A stretch of DNA of 64,000 bases from Membranipora membranacea (Eukaryota; Bryozoa; Gymnolaemata; Cheilostomatida; Membraniporidae). Positions 14,101-29,100 of this stretch are shown here, one piece after another; position 1 is the first letter of the stretch; every line of letters starts with the position of its first letter. The notes beneath the pieces are model-generated. The model was not told the origin of the DNA, did not search any database, and worked only from the letters and a program-made list of their open reading frames with translations. Both the position numbers and the translations under genes were made by a program. The DNA is taken from positions 18,156,025 to 18,220,024 of the forward strand of contig OU612070.1 of NCBI GenBank assembly GCA_914767715.1. The letters are read 5' to 3'.

Positions 14101-17100
14101 GCGCGGCCGCCGTATTCGGCGCCAAGTTGCTCTCAGTTTGCAGGCAGGTCGGAGCACACCTGGGGCGTCATATGAGCCCAGTAGTCAGTAGACCGCAGCG
14201 AGATTCGAACCCAGGACCTCCAATGCTTGCGCGTTAAAGGGCATGCACTCTAACCAACTGAGCTACCTCCTACTCCTGTGTCTATTAGAGGCACACACTC
14301 AGTCTTCTACCTTTGTGTTGAGAGCTACAAAGTCTGTTTTTTCACCGAAGTGTATGGCTATGAAATATTCCCATTGATCATCCCCAGGGTAATACTGAGC
14401 TACTTCCGACTGGTCACCGTCCTCCTTGTTACCGGGCAGAGTTAGCATATGATCGTTTGTTACAGCATCCCAAACATAACTACAACATTAGCAGCCATTC
14501 ATAATGTCGCTCATAAAACTATCCTAAAAAACTAAAAACATGTGTGAGCCTAAGAGTGAAAACATACTGGTTTATCATACAGATATTTCATCCCAACAGA
14601 GACAACAGGAATTTAATTACAGCAAGCAATGCTTTACAATGATATATTATCACTATTTCAGCTATCTTAAAAAAATTCATCAGAATTTAATTTCATTGCT
14701 CTTACACTTTTTCCGACACCAAAGCATATGCCAAAAAGAACACTGAAGAAATAGGAAAATAAAAACACCGTTCTGCCAAGCAGTTGGTGCAAAGTCTTGC
14801 AATATTTTATGCCCAACCATATGAAAAGTTAACAAATGGAGTGAAAGCAGAAGGAGAAGGGAAAGAAAGTGCACTCTTGGGATAATATCTTATCTAGGCT
14901 ATTTTGCCCCGTGGTTTTGAATAATTATATTTTAATAATCTCAAATTCAAAAAGCTTAATTAGTGGCCAGAATTTCTCCGCAAAAAATCTTACTTTTGTT
15001 TTAGCCCATTATGGGTTGTCCACATTACCATTTGCCCGTATTTGCCCCTTACATATCAAAACAACTTTTTTAGGGATCAGCAAAACTGTATCAGAAGGCT
15101 TTAAAAGTGATATATATCCTGAAAAAGACTTGACATCCGGACAGCAGGACAATCGAAGCTATCATTAGGACAATCGTATCCTAACATATATATATAACAT
15201 CCACAGTTGTATAACTAAAGCAGGGTTGGTCTTGATGTATAATGAACAAGACAACAGACTCCTGAGTAAAATTCATTTTCCTTTATGTTCTGAACTTACC
15301 CACTTCCTTGCAGGCTGATAAAAAAGTTCCCGTTATCACCAGGGGGCAATGTAAGGATCTGCATCGTTGACTCAATCGTTTTCTGGAATGGACTAGTCTC
15401 ACTCATATCATACTTGCTGATTCTGCTGATATCAAATATTGTAGTTGAATGATCATTTGAATTGACCCTGAAGTAACCGTACTCATCTACAATAAAAAAA
15501 GTGCTTCAAACATTATTAAGACAGTCAATTAGAATTGAAAGAGAGTTATAGATTAATTCATGATTCTACCTTACTACTTTACCACAGTTAGAAATCCATT
15601 GATAAATTTAACAACTACAAAGAGAACAGTAGTTCTGCAGTTGTTATACACTGAAAAATTTCATAACACTTCTGGGTAGACTTTATGTTAGAAAGTGTCC
15701 TCCATGCTCATCTGAGGTATCTATACTTGTACTGTAGGAGCCCAATAAGCTACCACTTTCATAAAAATCTTATTACTGAAATTCTCCGCATAAGTTAAAA
15801 ATAAATATATAATTTTAATTGTTAGGAGACATTTTACAATAATAGATAATTTGAATCATTAACCAGAAATTCAGCATTATCAGTTCTCAAAGTGGTAGTT
15901 TATTGAGCATGTACAGATCATAGGCATAAATACCGCATATATTAGCATGGGGGGACAATTTCTAACACTTCTCATAATTTGTACCCAGGGGGGTCTTTCA
16001 ATTAGAAACAGCCAAAATCACAATATTATCGCTCACTCACTGAGTGAGCGATACCTGCTAGGGGTCTCGCTTTCAGATCGCTCAGTCACTTGATGGAACT
16101 ATATACATTCTGAGTGAGCGATTTGGGAGTGATTTTCTCTAATTGATGTGATAGTGATAACTTGCTTTAGTAAAGGATCACTCTTTCTAATTGAAAGACC
16201 CCCCTGAAGTACTATGAAATTCAGTGTAAATATGTTGCATAACTACTGCAGAGCTAGCTGCCTGACTATTTATTTACCAAGTATAAGAAACTGCAGGAGT
16301 TCTAGGTCTATTATTGAGCCTACGGTAATTTTAAAACATTCTGAGGCTAATATCTTTTGTACTCTCAAGAAACTCCTCAATATTCAGCGTTTTATGCCAC
16401 AGTCGACCACTCATAAAACTACAGTCTCAGTTCTAGAAGCGTGATACTGGAAATTCTATCATTATAAATACCAAAAGATATTTTAGCTCGTGAAATAACT
16501 GTCAAAAGATTCATTAGTGGCCATAATGTGTATGGATATTACCCCCGATCTATGATTGCATCTCAATAAGCGAAATGTATCATCTTCTAGGTGAAAGAGA
16601 AAGTACTCTAAAAGTAATGTGTGAAAAGCGATGAGTAAACTGCTGTGTTGTTAGTTGTTGCCTCTTGTGTGCGGAGCGGACTGTTCTTTTTATTCAGACA
16701 ACAGGGGCAGCTGCACCAAATTTAACAGCCACTAAAACCACAGCATTTTATTTTCATAAACGAAGATGGTAGAATAGCTCAAGATCAATTTCCTAAGCTA
16801 TCTTTATCGCTACCATGAAAGCTATTATCACAACAGCCAATACTTTCATTAGGCTGAAATAACGTTAGTGACCTGCAGGGAGCAATCAAAACAAGCAAAT
16901 TAACAAAATCGAGAGGAGCTTTTTTAATCTGGCTATATCTCAGGAAGTTATGCGCATCCATCCTCAAAACTTCACAATTTGAAATTTGAGACATTGATGG
17001 ATATAATGTGAAAGTAAGATGGTCATTGATCAATTAGCTCAGAAGTTATGGGTGAAAGACCATGCAGAGAAGCATGATGGTTCTACGGTGATGAATTATG

Positions 17101-20100
17101 AGTTTAGCTGTAAGTAGTGCACTGCGTCACATGCCAGGGACACCCTCAGGTTTCATTGCCTGAGCTATCAGGACCTCATATATACACTGACAATGACAGG
17201 CAGACAAATACCTTAGAATGCTTTTCCTAAATGTAATTGACAAAGATATTTTACACATTTTTCAAACATTACACACCTATAAATAATGTTTTATACAGTA
17301 AGTAAGTGTAGCTCACCAGCAAGGGAATCAATAGGCTCTTCCTTATCCACAGGCATGATGCAGGCCTGATGTATGTTAGTTATGACAGGATACTCAGCAG
17401 TTTCAAGGTAGTACAGTGAAGCGTTCTTCCCTGAGGTAATCACAAGTACGTCGGACTTAGGTATTAACTGTATCTGCGCGACTATAATATCAATACGTAA
17501 ATATTACTCCTCGGTTATATAAATTCAGAATAATGGACATGTCATGTCTTGTAGACGGGGTGGGGGGGGGGGGGGGGGGGGGGGTGGGCAGTTACTTCAA
17601 TGGACTGATGATGATTATCTTTTCTTCATGAGAGAGAAACCCCTGTAACAGGCTTTAATGCTCCGCAACAGATAAAGGAAATCCAGGTAACAGAGTTTTC
17701 CTAAGCAGGAATACCAGTGCCAAACAGAGCTAACACAGGAAACCACCTGTGTTTGCACGGAAAGGAGTAAACCAAGCAAGAAGCTGGTTTGCAGTGGCCA
17801 TACCAAACACAGCATCTCATTTTTTTCAAAAATACGAAGGCATTAATGTGGTGTGTCAAACAGATAACCCAGCTAACTTTATTCACTCTGTCAACTAACC
17901 AATGGCTGGAGAAATGAAAAGCAATTATTGATCGACGTGGTTGATGAGAAGATAAATATATTTCGTTATTTTACTCACTATCATCATGGAAGTGCATGCA
18001 GGTGGAGTACTCGATAGTTTGGTGATCCTTGCACAAGTAAAACTCCAACACTCTCATCACATTCTTATCCTTCGTTTTACCAGTTCTTTTATTAAGCACT
18101 AATAAATCAACACCAGACTTCAGTTTACCAGCGGGGTAAATATCAATTCTCTCTGCTTCGCCCTTCTCAAGCTGTATGTCAAAAGCCATCCAGTTGCTGT
18201 AAATCAAAAATGAATGATTTAATGTAATGCCATTACCAACAACCCATGCAGAGTTTTGGCACTTGAGCTGTCTTACAGGCTGTCTTACAGGCTGTCTTAC
18301 AGGCTGTCTTACAGGCTGTCTTACAGGCTGTCTTACAGGCTGTCTTACAGGCTGTCTTACAGGCTGTCTTACAGGCTGTCTTACAGGCTGTATTGAGTTA
18401 TATATACTTAGCATTTACTTGGCACTGTTGTTGCACTGTCAGTTACTTTCGGTTACTAATTTCATCAAAAATACATGTCAACAAAAAGCTAAATGGCATC
18501 ACCACTCATCATAAGTACTGTGCCGTGCTTTTTCCGCAATAAAACCATCAATATAATTAATTTGGAATGAGAACTGAGTTTTTTTCACTAGAGCGATGGA
18601 TAGCTGTTCAAGAGTGCAACGTAATAATATACATGGTGCTCTGCTCACCCATTATGATTGAAAGTAGGTTTACATCTTAGCAACTTTGATCAAGATTTTA
18701 TAGTTAGTAAGCCAAGAGCCTGCCAAATAAGTGGCTTTTCCCTGATTGCCACTGCTGAAATTTTACTAATTATATGTGTAACCCGCAGTCTATGGTCTTA
18801 CACCACTAACTCCTTAACCTACTGTATTTGAGATCCAGGCTCCACATTCTTTGAAGTGATCATGACTTTGTTAGCGACAGGCTGATCTGGGCATAACAGT
18901 ATATCCATCTGTTTTTCACCATGTGAGCTCCAGACCACTTTGCGGACTCGGCTTTCTACATCTTCTATCCAGCCATTTTCTATTGTCTAAATTAGACAGA
19001 CAGATTAAAGTAACACTTCAGCTTGGAAATTTTCAGAAGAGCTAAACAGACCAAGGATAATAGCGTTTTTGACTATGCAGACGTGTGCTAGGGTGACTCC
19101 CTCTCTCATTTTTATTAGCATTTGAAGCCTATCATACATAGTCATAATATCACGGTGGTTTCAGGAACGGCATCCGACCTTAAATGCTCCTGTGCCACAT
19201 TAGTATACAGTCAGAAGACCCATACTGATATTGGAAACAAAAAAACCAAAAACTAGGTTTCTTACACGGTATCACAGGCTATCGAGACTAATGGAAATGA
19301 ACATGAGTTTTGTTTAATAAATCTTTATACATAAAATTAATGAACACAACATGAGTCCAACAAGGTGATGACTTTTATAATCATCTGACCTTACTCAGTG
19401 AGACATCAACACTGCCATCTTCTAACAGCACTACTGTGTACACTTCGGTCTTACGATTGAAGATTATCTCTAGATGTTTTTTATCGGTTTCATCAGTTGG
19501 GTTCATACAGGAGTAATAAATCTCCACCTTGTCTCTTATCTGATTGCCATCATCATCTTCACAATCAGGTACAAATAGATGCCACACAATCTTCTTCAGC
19601 TATAAATACATATATGGTGATCAGGTAAGGTCAGGTGATTTCCTCAAGTGTCAGTTCAGACAGTCAAATGTGTTTATTATCTAAGGTGATGACTTACTAA
19701 ATATACAGTGCAGTTCACTTAATTCAAACATGCATTGAGATCTGACTAAAAGGGACCATTTTCCCTTGTCTGAATTAACAGGAGTTCTGAATTTTAAAGT
19801 CTGAATTAACCAGCTTACACTGTTCATATCAATCAGTATCAGTCACCATAGAAACTGATAGTTACATTAGAACTAATTTTATATTGCTTTCCTGATATAT
19901 CCATGCTGACCTAATTTTCAACCATGTGATGATGTGTTTATTTGTCTCATCAATTAGAGAAATAAAATGCATCATGTGAGTGCTCTCTTGTTAAAAGTAT
20001 GGACGGTAAAAATAAATGGATAAAAATTCATATAAAAAGTTTACTTTTTTGAAAAAACGCTATTTAGATAGTGAACACAGTTAGCTCTAAAACAAAGTTT

Positions 20101-23100
20101 GCGAAGGTTTACTCTGTACCGGATGGTGGAATATCGGCCGGATGGGCATTGAGTAAATGTCAACATGGGAGTTTTTTCAGTTGCCACCATGCGAAGACTC
20201 TTTGTAGCGAGTTTGTTGTGGTAGAGATCGGCTACTGCGGTGAAGGTGATATCTCCTGCGAGGCGACCGGCTGAGCGCACCACTCACTGTAGATGTTTTT
20301 TAGAGTCTGCACTAAGATGAGAATATATCACTACTAGATGATAGAGTAGGATGCTTTCGATGAAGGATTTGTAGCATGATGTAATCAATCTGGTATCTAT
20401 TCCCAGATGATACAGCTTGCTCATAACGTGAAGACGAGTTCTAGCTTTCTATACAACTAACAACTAAGATTATCCTTTTTACCTTCTTATCTGTATTTCA
20501 TAGTTGGTGATAGAAGGAAACTATGATTGATCACAAGCACCATTCATCAAGTGTATAAGCAGATCTTACCTTCATACTGTATATAACCACCAAATTGTTC
20601 TCATACGCAGAGAACATGATTGAGTCCTTGCCTTTACTGTGTGGGCTAGTGAAAATACACAATTGCTCAGAAGAAAATACAGCATCTTCATTATCTGGAT
20701 CAACTGTCGCCTTCAAAAGAAAAAATGAGCTTTAAAGAAGAATACAAATTATATCAGCTCAACAATAAAAATGTGGTGCATACAAAATGCAAATATTTTC
20801 ATCATTTATCTCACAGCAGCATTTAGAGATTAAAGCACCAGGCAATCCCCTGCATGAATTACAATATGATAACAGGCCTCAAACAAGATGTGCTCTTTAT
20901 TGAATTCTCTCTGATAACACGTTCGGGGATGTTCAGTGCTGTAGCATCATAACATTGATTAAATATAGAAATTCTTACTGGGTAATGGTTGATTAGAAAG
21001 AAAGTTCGCAATAGCGACCTTACGTTTACCACAGTATATGTATAGAATAGTATACCTGTATAAAAGGGTGATGGCACTTAACTGCCATATAAAACAGCAA
21101 GCATGTCAGTATAACATCATGAAAAACATTAAAATGATGAATCGTTGCCTACAATAAATGTATCATCATTATTATTATTATACAAATGTGTGTGGAGTGG
21201 TGCTCGTTGTCGTATACTTACATTATTCTCTGAGAAGACTTCTCTCTCATTATCCAGAGAAATAAGGGCGAATATGCCACACCCCCAACAGAAGAGATAG
21301 CTTTCCGCACCAAACTCCATAAACTCACAGTTATCATATTGATTAGAAGTAGCTATAGTTGCAAACTCCACAATCGCACCGTCCTTCTCAGTATGCAGTA
21401 TAACCCCGTCCTCAGAAAAGCAACCCATCTGAAGAAATCATGTGTATATACTATTTATCACATAGCGTGTACAAAACTAGTCGTATTATGAAAATCCCAT
21501 ATATGATGTTATATAAAAGGGATTTTGATTAGATGTACAGGTATTATCAGATATACAAACCATTAACAGCTAAACCTGAAGCTGGTAAATCCAAACTAAC
21601 CATTCTCATGCCTCTGTAATCAAACTGAAACAGCTTTGACACTCCATCGGTCTGTCGAGATATGATTTTGGTACCACCTGGTGAGTCTAGCCGTTTGGTT
21701 ACCGGTACGAGTGGACTTATACTTGCCCCTAGATCTTTCTTCAGCAGAGAACTGAGAAACCAGGCCAAGTTTGGTGGGGCTCCATCTAAAATTAGACAAT
21801 TATGTTTTCACACAAACGTCTGTACGTGGAATAATGATCGTAAAAATTAAGCAATCATTTTGCTGTTGCCCCAGGAACGATATTGTGAAAATATTGATAA
21901 TTTTTTAGATCTTTTGGTTCAGCCGCTCAATTTTTTTTCTGGAGTACTCAGTTTTCATGATCAAAGAATTTTCATAATCATCAAACATCCTAAGATTGTG
22001 TCTTGTGTGGTAATTGAATGTCGAGTATCATATATCAGACAAAACATATTGTTACTATTTGCATCACAAATTGGAGATCACCAGAGTTTGGCGCAAAAAA
22101 TGAGGTGATTCCATATTGAACAACAAAATAATTCCATGTACTATGCTTTGTATGGCTTTATAAAGCATGGCTTTTTTTAATTCCCATACAGATAGTTATT
22201 GCATTGAAGTTGACAGTGGTGGTGCTCAGTGATGGAAATGGAAATAAATAAGTGCCTATACACCAAACACTGAGATCAATCCAACGCGTAGCGTTGGCCA
22301 GCCGAGCAGCAGGCGCAGCGGGGTGGGTCCGGCAGAGGCGCAGCGCCCTCCTGGTGACGGGTGGGGGGGGGGGGTCGGTGTGCGGGGGTTCTCCCCCGTG
22401 AATTTTTGTGATATTTGTGCCCTAATTACAGTGTTTCTGGTGTATCTTTTTGTCTTTTGGAGCCTAAATCTAAGAGCATGTGTTGGCTGAAGCAAACAGT
22501 AAAGTAAAAGTAAACAAACCCTACAATACAACATCCAATCATACAAAGTGCACAGCAGTGATAGGTTATAACTGCCTATACACTTATTGAAGGTGTATAG
22601 GCATTGGTGTGAACTTCCTATACACCGTATAGGCCCGTATAGGCCCATTTCCACCACTGGTGGTGCTTAAATTTAAATTAAACCAAACAAAGCCAGCTTT
22701 GCATTTTATTCCCTACCTTGACTAGATCAATGATGATAATAATACTTATTCATAAAAAAGAAATGAGGTGACGGCTGAGTTAGAAGTTTAAAAAAATAGT
22801 CAAACTTTTGACCAAATCACTTCACTAGTCCGTTAGTCAAATTATGTGAAAAGAGAACCTCAACAAACAATATATTCTTCACAATAAATGCCAATGGCCA
22901 AGTCTTTGGGTTAATGATAAGCACAAGCAATAAATAAATTAATTTTCTCCTGAACTGACAAACTGAGGGGTGAAGAACTAAGACATAGTATTTAGGCAAC
23001 CTATCTACACATATAAATGCTGTCGAATTGTTGCCCCTTTCTGTTCCCTTTCCTTTCGGTGTCTTCTGGACAATAACCCTGAATAACTTTGTCACTGGCA

Positions 23101-26100
23101 GACTAAGAGGTGTAGGAATTTTTGAAATCAGCATAAAATTCTGAACTAGAAAAATGAACTCAATTTTGCCCCCTTCCATAAAAATAAACACATTTTTATC
23201 TAGGTGTCTTCTGGACTATAAGGACTCTGACCATAAACACACTATACCCCATCAAGAGTTAACCAGGGGAAGGCATTTCCTAATTTATTTATGATCTCTA
23301 CTATTCACCCTTGTAACATCTATTACTTGTCAATCTTGAATAATCTCGGCATTGAATACGAGTGATAACAATGATTGATGGTCAAAATTAACTAACTAAG
23401 CAATGTCAAGATTAAAATTATTTTCCTATGTAGTTGAGAATTTCTGAATTTTTAGTTTCTTAATTGCTGATCATAGTCCCAAAAAAAGGCGTGCAGGTAA
23501 AAAGTCAAATGAATTATTTGCATACTGACTCCATTCTGCGCATGCTCAGCTCTGGGCATGAGCTGATCTCTGCAAAATTGAGCCTCGGAATTCCGAAGCC
23601 ATCTGATTGGCTACCTGCTATGGTGACATACTCCCCAAAGCGTGCGGATTTGTTATTGATAGTTATCCTCTCTTGTCATTATTAGCTGATTTTGATTGAC
23701 AGTTTATGCAGGGGGTATCCAATTTTCCCTTTCCAAAGTTGCAATCAGAACCCAAACTAAACTCATTGTTCTTGCACATGCGCAAATTCAAGTCACGCAT
23801 GATGCATACTTAGCCTTACGACACCTGCTTTGTGGTAATGATAACCTAGTTTATCAGTGATCTACATGCCCAGTCAGATCACGAGAGTCAGTATGTACTG
23901 GGGAGTATGTCACCAGAGCAGGTAGCCAATCAGATGGCTTCGGAATTCCGAGACTCAATTTTACAGAGATCAGCTCATGCCCAGAGCTGAGCATGCGCAG
24001 AATGAATTATTTGAGCAAAATGAGAGCAGAAAACTCCAAATTTATACAGTCCATTGTTTTGGATGAGTTTGAATCTGCAGGAAAAGTATATCAAAGTGGT
24101 TCAATATTGTTAGTGGCACTTGGGTGAGTTGGGGGAGTGTATTTTACACACCCATGCAGAAAACTTCATTCAGTCAAATGAATTTAAGCTTAATATATAC
24201 CACTTTCCAATCCATCTATCAATCATTGACCCAGTATAGGTAGTGATTTATTGAGCTATCTAGGAATCTCACAGGGATCAACACAAGTTTGAGCTATTAA
24301 ACTCCCACCCTCTAAGAAGGCTTGTTACTTACCTGATGGAGGTACAGGTTCACAGATGTTGTACTTATCAGACAGAGCAGATAGTAAGTTTGATGACAAC
24401 GAAAGTGGGCCCATTGAGAAGAGTCCGCTGTACATTGTAAGTGTAGCTCTCACATATTCATACTCTATTTGAAAGGGTGAAGGCTGCTCTAACTGTCCAG
24501 AGGCCATAAACTGAGAGAGAGTATCCAACTCACGCGATATATTACTCCATATATCATGAATGAATTTACCTGCAATGATCAAATCACTTATACTCTACAG
24601 GCGGACTACACTCATTGGTTATATATCACAAAAATTGCTAACATATGATCTGCTAAAACGTATATTTAATCATCTATTTGATATTGAATATTTCTATAAT
24701 CATCTCTCATTTTAATCGAGAAGAGGCCCGGAGTCTTTTCTAACTGATTTCTTTACCTACCAGTGAGGAACTCGATGTCAAATAAATATTTTCCACTGTT
24801 GATGAAACTTTGCCCGCTCATTATCTTCTGAGTCCATATCTGGCCGAGTACATTGATCTTTCTAGCATTGAAGGTATGAGGGCTGGATCGAGTATGCTGT
24901 GGTGCCACATATCTGTAATTATTCCAAAAAATTATATACTAAGTTTACAGAAGTGACTGTTCCATGAAAAAAAACTTGTTGCATCCTATGGTGCTACAAT
25001 AGACATTCATACAAATTGAGTTTCATTATGTAGATTGACTATAAAACAACATGAGTTTAATAATGTAGATTGACCAAAGTTCACCTCAGTGCGTTGCCTT
25101 TGCCATTGACCACATTTTTTCTTTCCTCCTCAGATAGTTTGCTTAGCTGCTTATCTGTGTAGGAGAATTCTTTAGGCTCATCTCTCCATTTACCCGTAAA
25201 GTAATCGCTGAGTGTCACAAAGCAGTGCTTCTCATATTCCTGTCCGGTCACATATCTTCAAAAAACATATACATCAACATGAGACAGCCGACCTATAAAG
25301 AAGCTAGGGTCATCAATCATCTCTTGCTATGAGGCTATTCAATGAAGCCAATTGTGACTCAGCTTCTCAAAAGTTTATTTCACTGGAAATCCACATCACC
25401 AGGGATGCTATTGTTATGTCACGTATCATTTTTCAAATATCTCCAGGAGAAAATGAGACTTAACACCATAACCAATCTACATGATTGGGAAAAGGATGTG
25501 TTAAGTGTACTTGGCAGACTGGTTAAACCGGTACTAGTTCCCAGTCTAATGTTGAATATTTAACAGGTTGAGGCGGTAATGTCAGAATATCAGTAGCCAC
25601 AGTGAGATCTTAATGTACATTGTATTTAATATATGCAAAAATAGACCCCCTTTCTCCTCTGTAAATAAGAGACAATTTAATTTTAGGCTTACCTTTTAGT
25701 TGCATACTCTATAAACTGCCTATGGTACCAAAACATGGAAGCTACCCCATCGGATTCTTTCTCAACTACATAGTCACTGATGCTGTTCTTAATTCTGACC
25801 CACAGTGATGGGGGTATTCTCCTAACAGGAGGTATGTGATACTGCAATGGAGATACTGAAGACATTATAATGTACATTCATATGATGTGGCTACTCATAA
25901 GTTCTACATATGGTTATCTTTAATGGGAATAGTATGAAATATAATCATCTTCAACCAGACAAACTCACATTAGATTAGAATTATTTAGCTAATCCCAGGT
26001 CCCAATGGTAATCATAATTCTCACTAATAAATTTGGCTGTCATGGTGTCCCTTTATACCTGATATACTACAGTAAGGTACTCATCATCTATAGATAAAAC

Positions 26101-29100
26101 ATCCTCAAGTTCTGCCTGAGATATGCCTGCGGGGCAGCAGCTGAAGTATCCTAACATCAGCTTAACCTGCAGCTCACCTGTCAATGGTGTAAGGAAAACT
26201 ATTTTTTACTAGAACAATGGTTGACAATCTCAGGAGGGCCGCTTTACAAAGGGTCACACACGAAAAGGTCTTTGTAAATGACTGTTTGTTGAAACTCACC
26301 TAAACCCAGTTTGGTCCATTTGACTTCATCTGAAGTTACGCGAGTGGCCAGCGTAGGGGAACAACTGGAATGCAGGTTAACTGGATCAAACTTGATCTAA
26401 ATCTTACCATGCTCTGCCTCTAGGTCATTGTACAGTTCTTCCAGGCATTTGAGAACATCCTCAGGTATATGCAGATTTTCTGTGTAGGATTTCCACTTGA
26501 CAATCACATCAAACACTAGCTTAATGTAGAGCGGTGGAAGAGACCGGTCTTTGAAATTAGCTGTTATTGCCTTTCTCTGGCCCTCGGTTAGCTGAAGAAC
26601 AATGAATAGGTAAAGTTATGAATCCTTGCCGTTTGTGTAACTTTAATCCAGAAGAAGACTGACACTTGTGGTTACAGATGTTCCACGGCATATGAAAGAC
26701 ACAAGACATATTAAAATGTATGTGTCCCAGCAATGGGACATGTAAGACCAATAACCCTAACATATATGTTGTGTTGAATAGGGTGGCGATGGTAGAATGG
26801 ACTGTGCTGTGGGATGAGAGAACACAAGTCTGAGTAGTGAGAAGCGGGCATGCGAATTAGCGATAACTTGGGGACGGTGAGATGGCGCAATCGGTAAGCA
26901 TGCTTGCTATTCACTGCCAGGCAATTTTCAAGAGTTGTGGGTTCGAGTTCCACTGGGGGAGCTTTCAAGGATGATTGTTCAAGTCTCCAGCACCTTTGGC
27001 TGTATACCTCTCCATGTGTGAAATAAACTATACACATCAGACAGTACATACAGTTATACTACAATATTATTCTATTAGACATTGTTAGGCATTCGATGCT
27101 CAAATCATAGAGTTCTCCCCTAGGGGATAACTCTATTGCTCAAACAATGCTGCCTGATATGTTGTGTTGCTAAAAATATCAGCTCAGTCGTCCCAGCAGA
27201 GTTTATTGTCACTGTTATCGTACACATGGCTGAGTTGATATATGGTAGTGAACTAACATACCTTTCTTCCTTTCATAGTGAGCCATTTTTCTATAATAGC
27301 CCATGCTGAGTTCTCATTTAAGGTTTGAACCTCAACGTAGTTGTCATCTGGTATGTCTAGAGATTTAGCAGAGTTGAATATTCCATGGATGTCCGGTAAA
27401 GTAGATATGATAAACTTTACATTAGGAGACAGAGTTGTCGGCAACCTAGAAGAAAATTAAATATTCCTATTTGAACTATGGCAGAACATCAACTTTGACT
27501 ATTGTACTGCTACAAACTTGAGTCGTTTTGTATTCAGAAAACATGCTGACAAGCTGGAAAGACAGCTTAACACATTCAGTGATTCCCAGAACCCTTAAGT
27601 AATGCATGTTTGCAAGGCTAAGACAATCATTGTTGTGATATGTGTATTATCATAAATGCAACAAAACTTCATGGGAACAGAAAACAGACACTTTGTTTAC
27701 CCTAGATTAGTTGGTTGATTGGCATCGACTAAATAATAACAAACTGAGCAAAGAGAAAGAGATACACTGATATTTCAACACCTGAGGTATACAGCCTCAG
27801 TATAATTGCCCTATTTAAGTAGTCCTCCCCCAAAGACAAGGTGATTTGAGAGTTATTCAACTATTTTTTACATTAATCTAGATAATACTGATCAAGTAAA
27901 ATAAAACAAATAAGTTGTATAAAGATAGCAAACCGGCATACACATTCTGATCACTGCTATCTTCATCACAATCAAAATTTTGATGACCTTCGTTCTGCAT
28001 TATTTATTTAGGTCTATGATCTATGAAGAAGGGCCTTGTCATCATCTTCGGTAGCGGTTAATTTTTTTGACTTCCTGAGCACCAACAATGCAAACTTATA
28101 TTTTCCCCATGTCTTTGTCTAGTAACAGCTAATTTCAAAGACCGGTCTCTTCCACCGCTCTACATTAAGCTAGTGTTTGATGTGATTGTCAAGTGGAAAT
28201 CCTACACAGAAAATCTGCATATACCTGAGATGTTTGGGCTGGTTGATTCTGAACATCATGGGCAAAAGAGAGGCTCACAAGTCCCTAACCAGGGGCCGAG
28301 ATTAGCCTACCCAGGCTAGGCCTAGCCCTGGGCCCAGGCCATCATCATCATTCATGACACCAGCCCTCTCATCTCATCTTCTTAATCTCTTACCTCTATC
28401 TATTCCCACCAATCAACGGGTCTGTGCCTTTTGCATCAGGCATTATCCACAAAATGCTATTAATTCTTAATTATTCCAAAAAGACAAAAGATTAATAAAC
28501 CACTAAAACAAAACAACAGTAATTAAACAATACATACAAACACATACAGTAACATTGGTTGGTGGTCCTTGAGATGAATGAGTAAAGGAGAGAGCTTTTG
28601 TTTTTCTCCATAAATGAATATATATGTACAATTTGAAGATATGATAGTTCCAGTCTAGGGAGAACCATTCTACTGGTTGGTCATAAAATAACTTTTCTTA
28701 CAGATTGCCTGCGATAGATGATAGATAAAACCATAAACATATGAATAAATAAAAGAGTATTTATATGCTTATGGATAAAACACACATGTTGCCTGCTATG
28801 GTGTACCCTGATAACAATTAATTTTATTTTTATTGGTAAGTTAATTGTTGTATGGGCACAACAGCATAGAGAGTTGACAACTCTAGTCATTCCTATAACA
28901 CAAATGACTAAGATCCACGAAGAATAATCACAAAAAGTTGGGGATCAATTGGGTTATGTTATTGTTTCAGTTTTAGTTTCATGTCACCCCTATTGATTTG
29001 AAGCTTTCATGGGGCTCCCTGCACACAATGCTGTCTTCAATTTTGTCAGAGAAAAATAGAGCAATCCTCAATTTAAAACTCTAATCTTCAGAAATAAATC

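Noticed and set aside
14195-14276. functional tRNA gene
   Set aside because: Boxes A and B are good, but no acceptor stem or anticodon arm can be drawn and a SINE-like body follows.
17971-18414. 147-codon minus-strand frame with a VRQP repeat as one protein
   Set aside because: Frame conservation and a good acceptor end the exon at 18196. The repeat lies in the intron and is open only because the unit is 12 bp.
22256-22657. 133-codon minus-strand frame
   Set aside because: It lies wholly within a hAT-like element bounded by TIRs and a target duplication, runs through a G homopolymer and resembles no protein.
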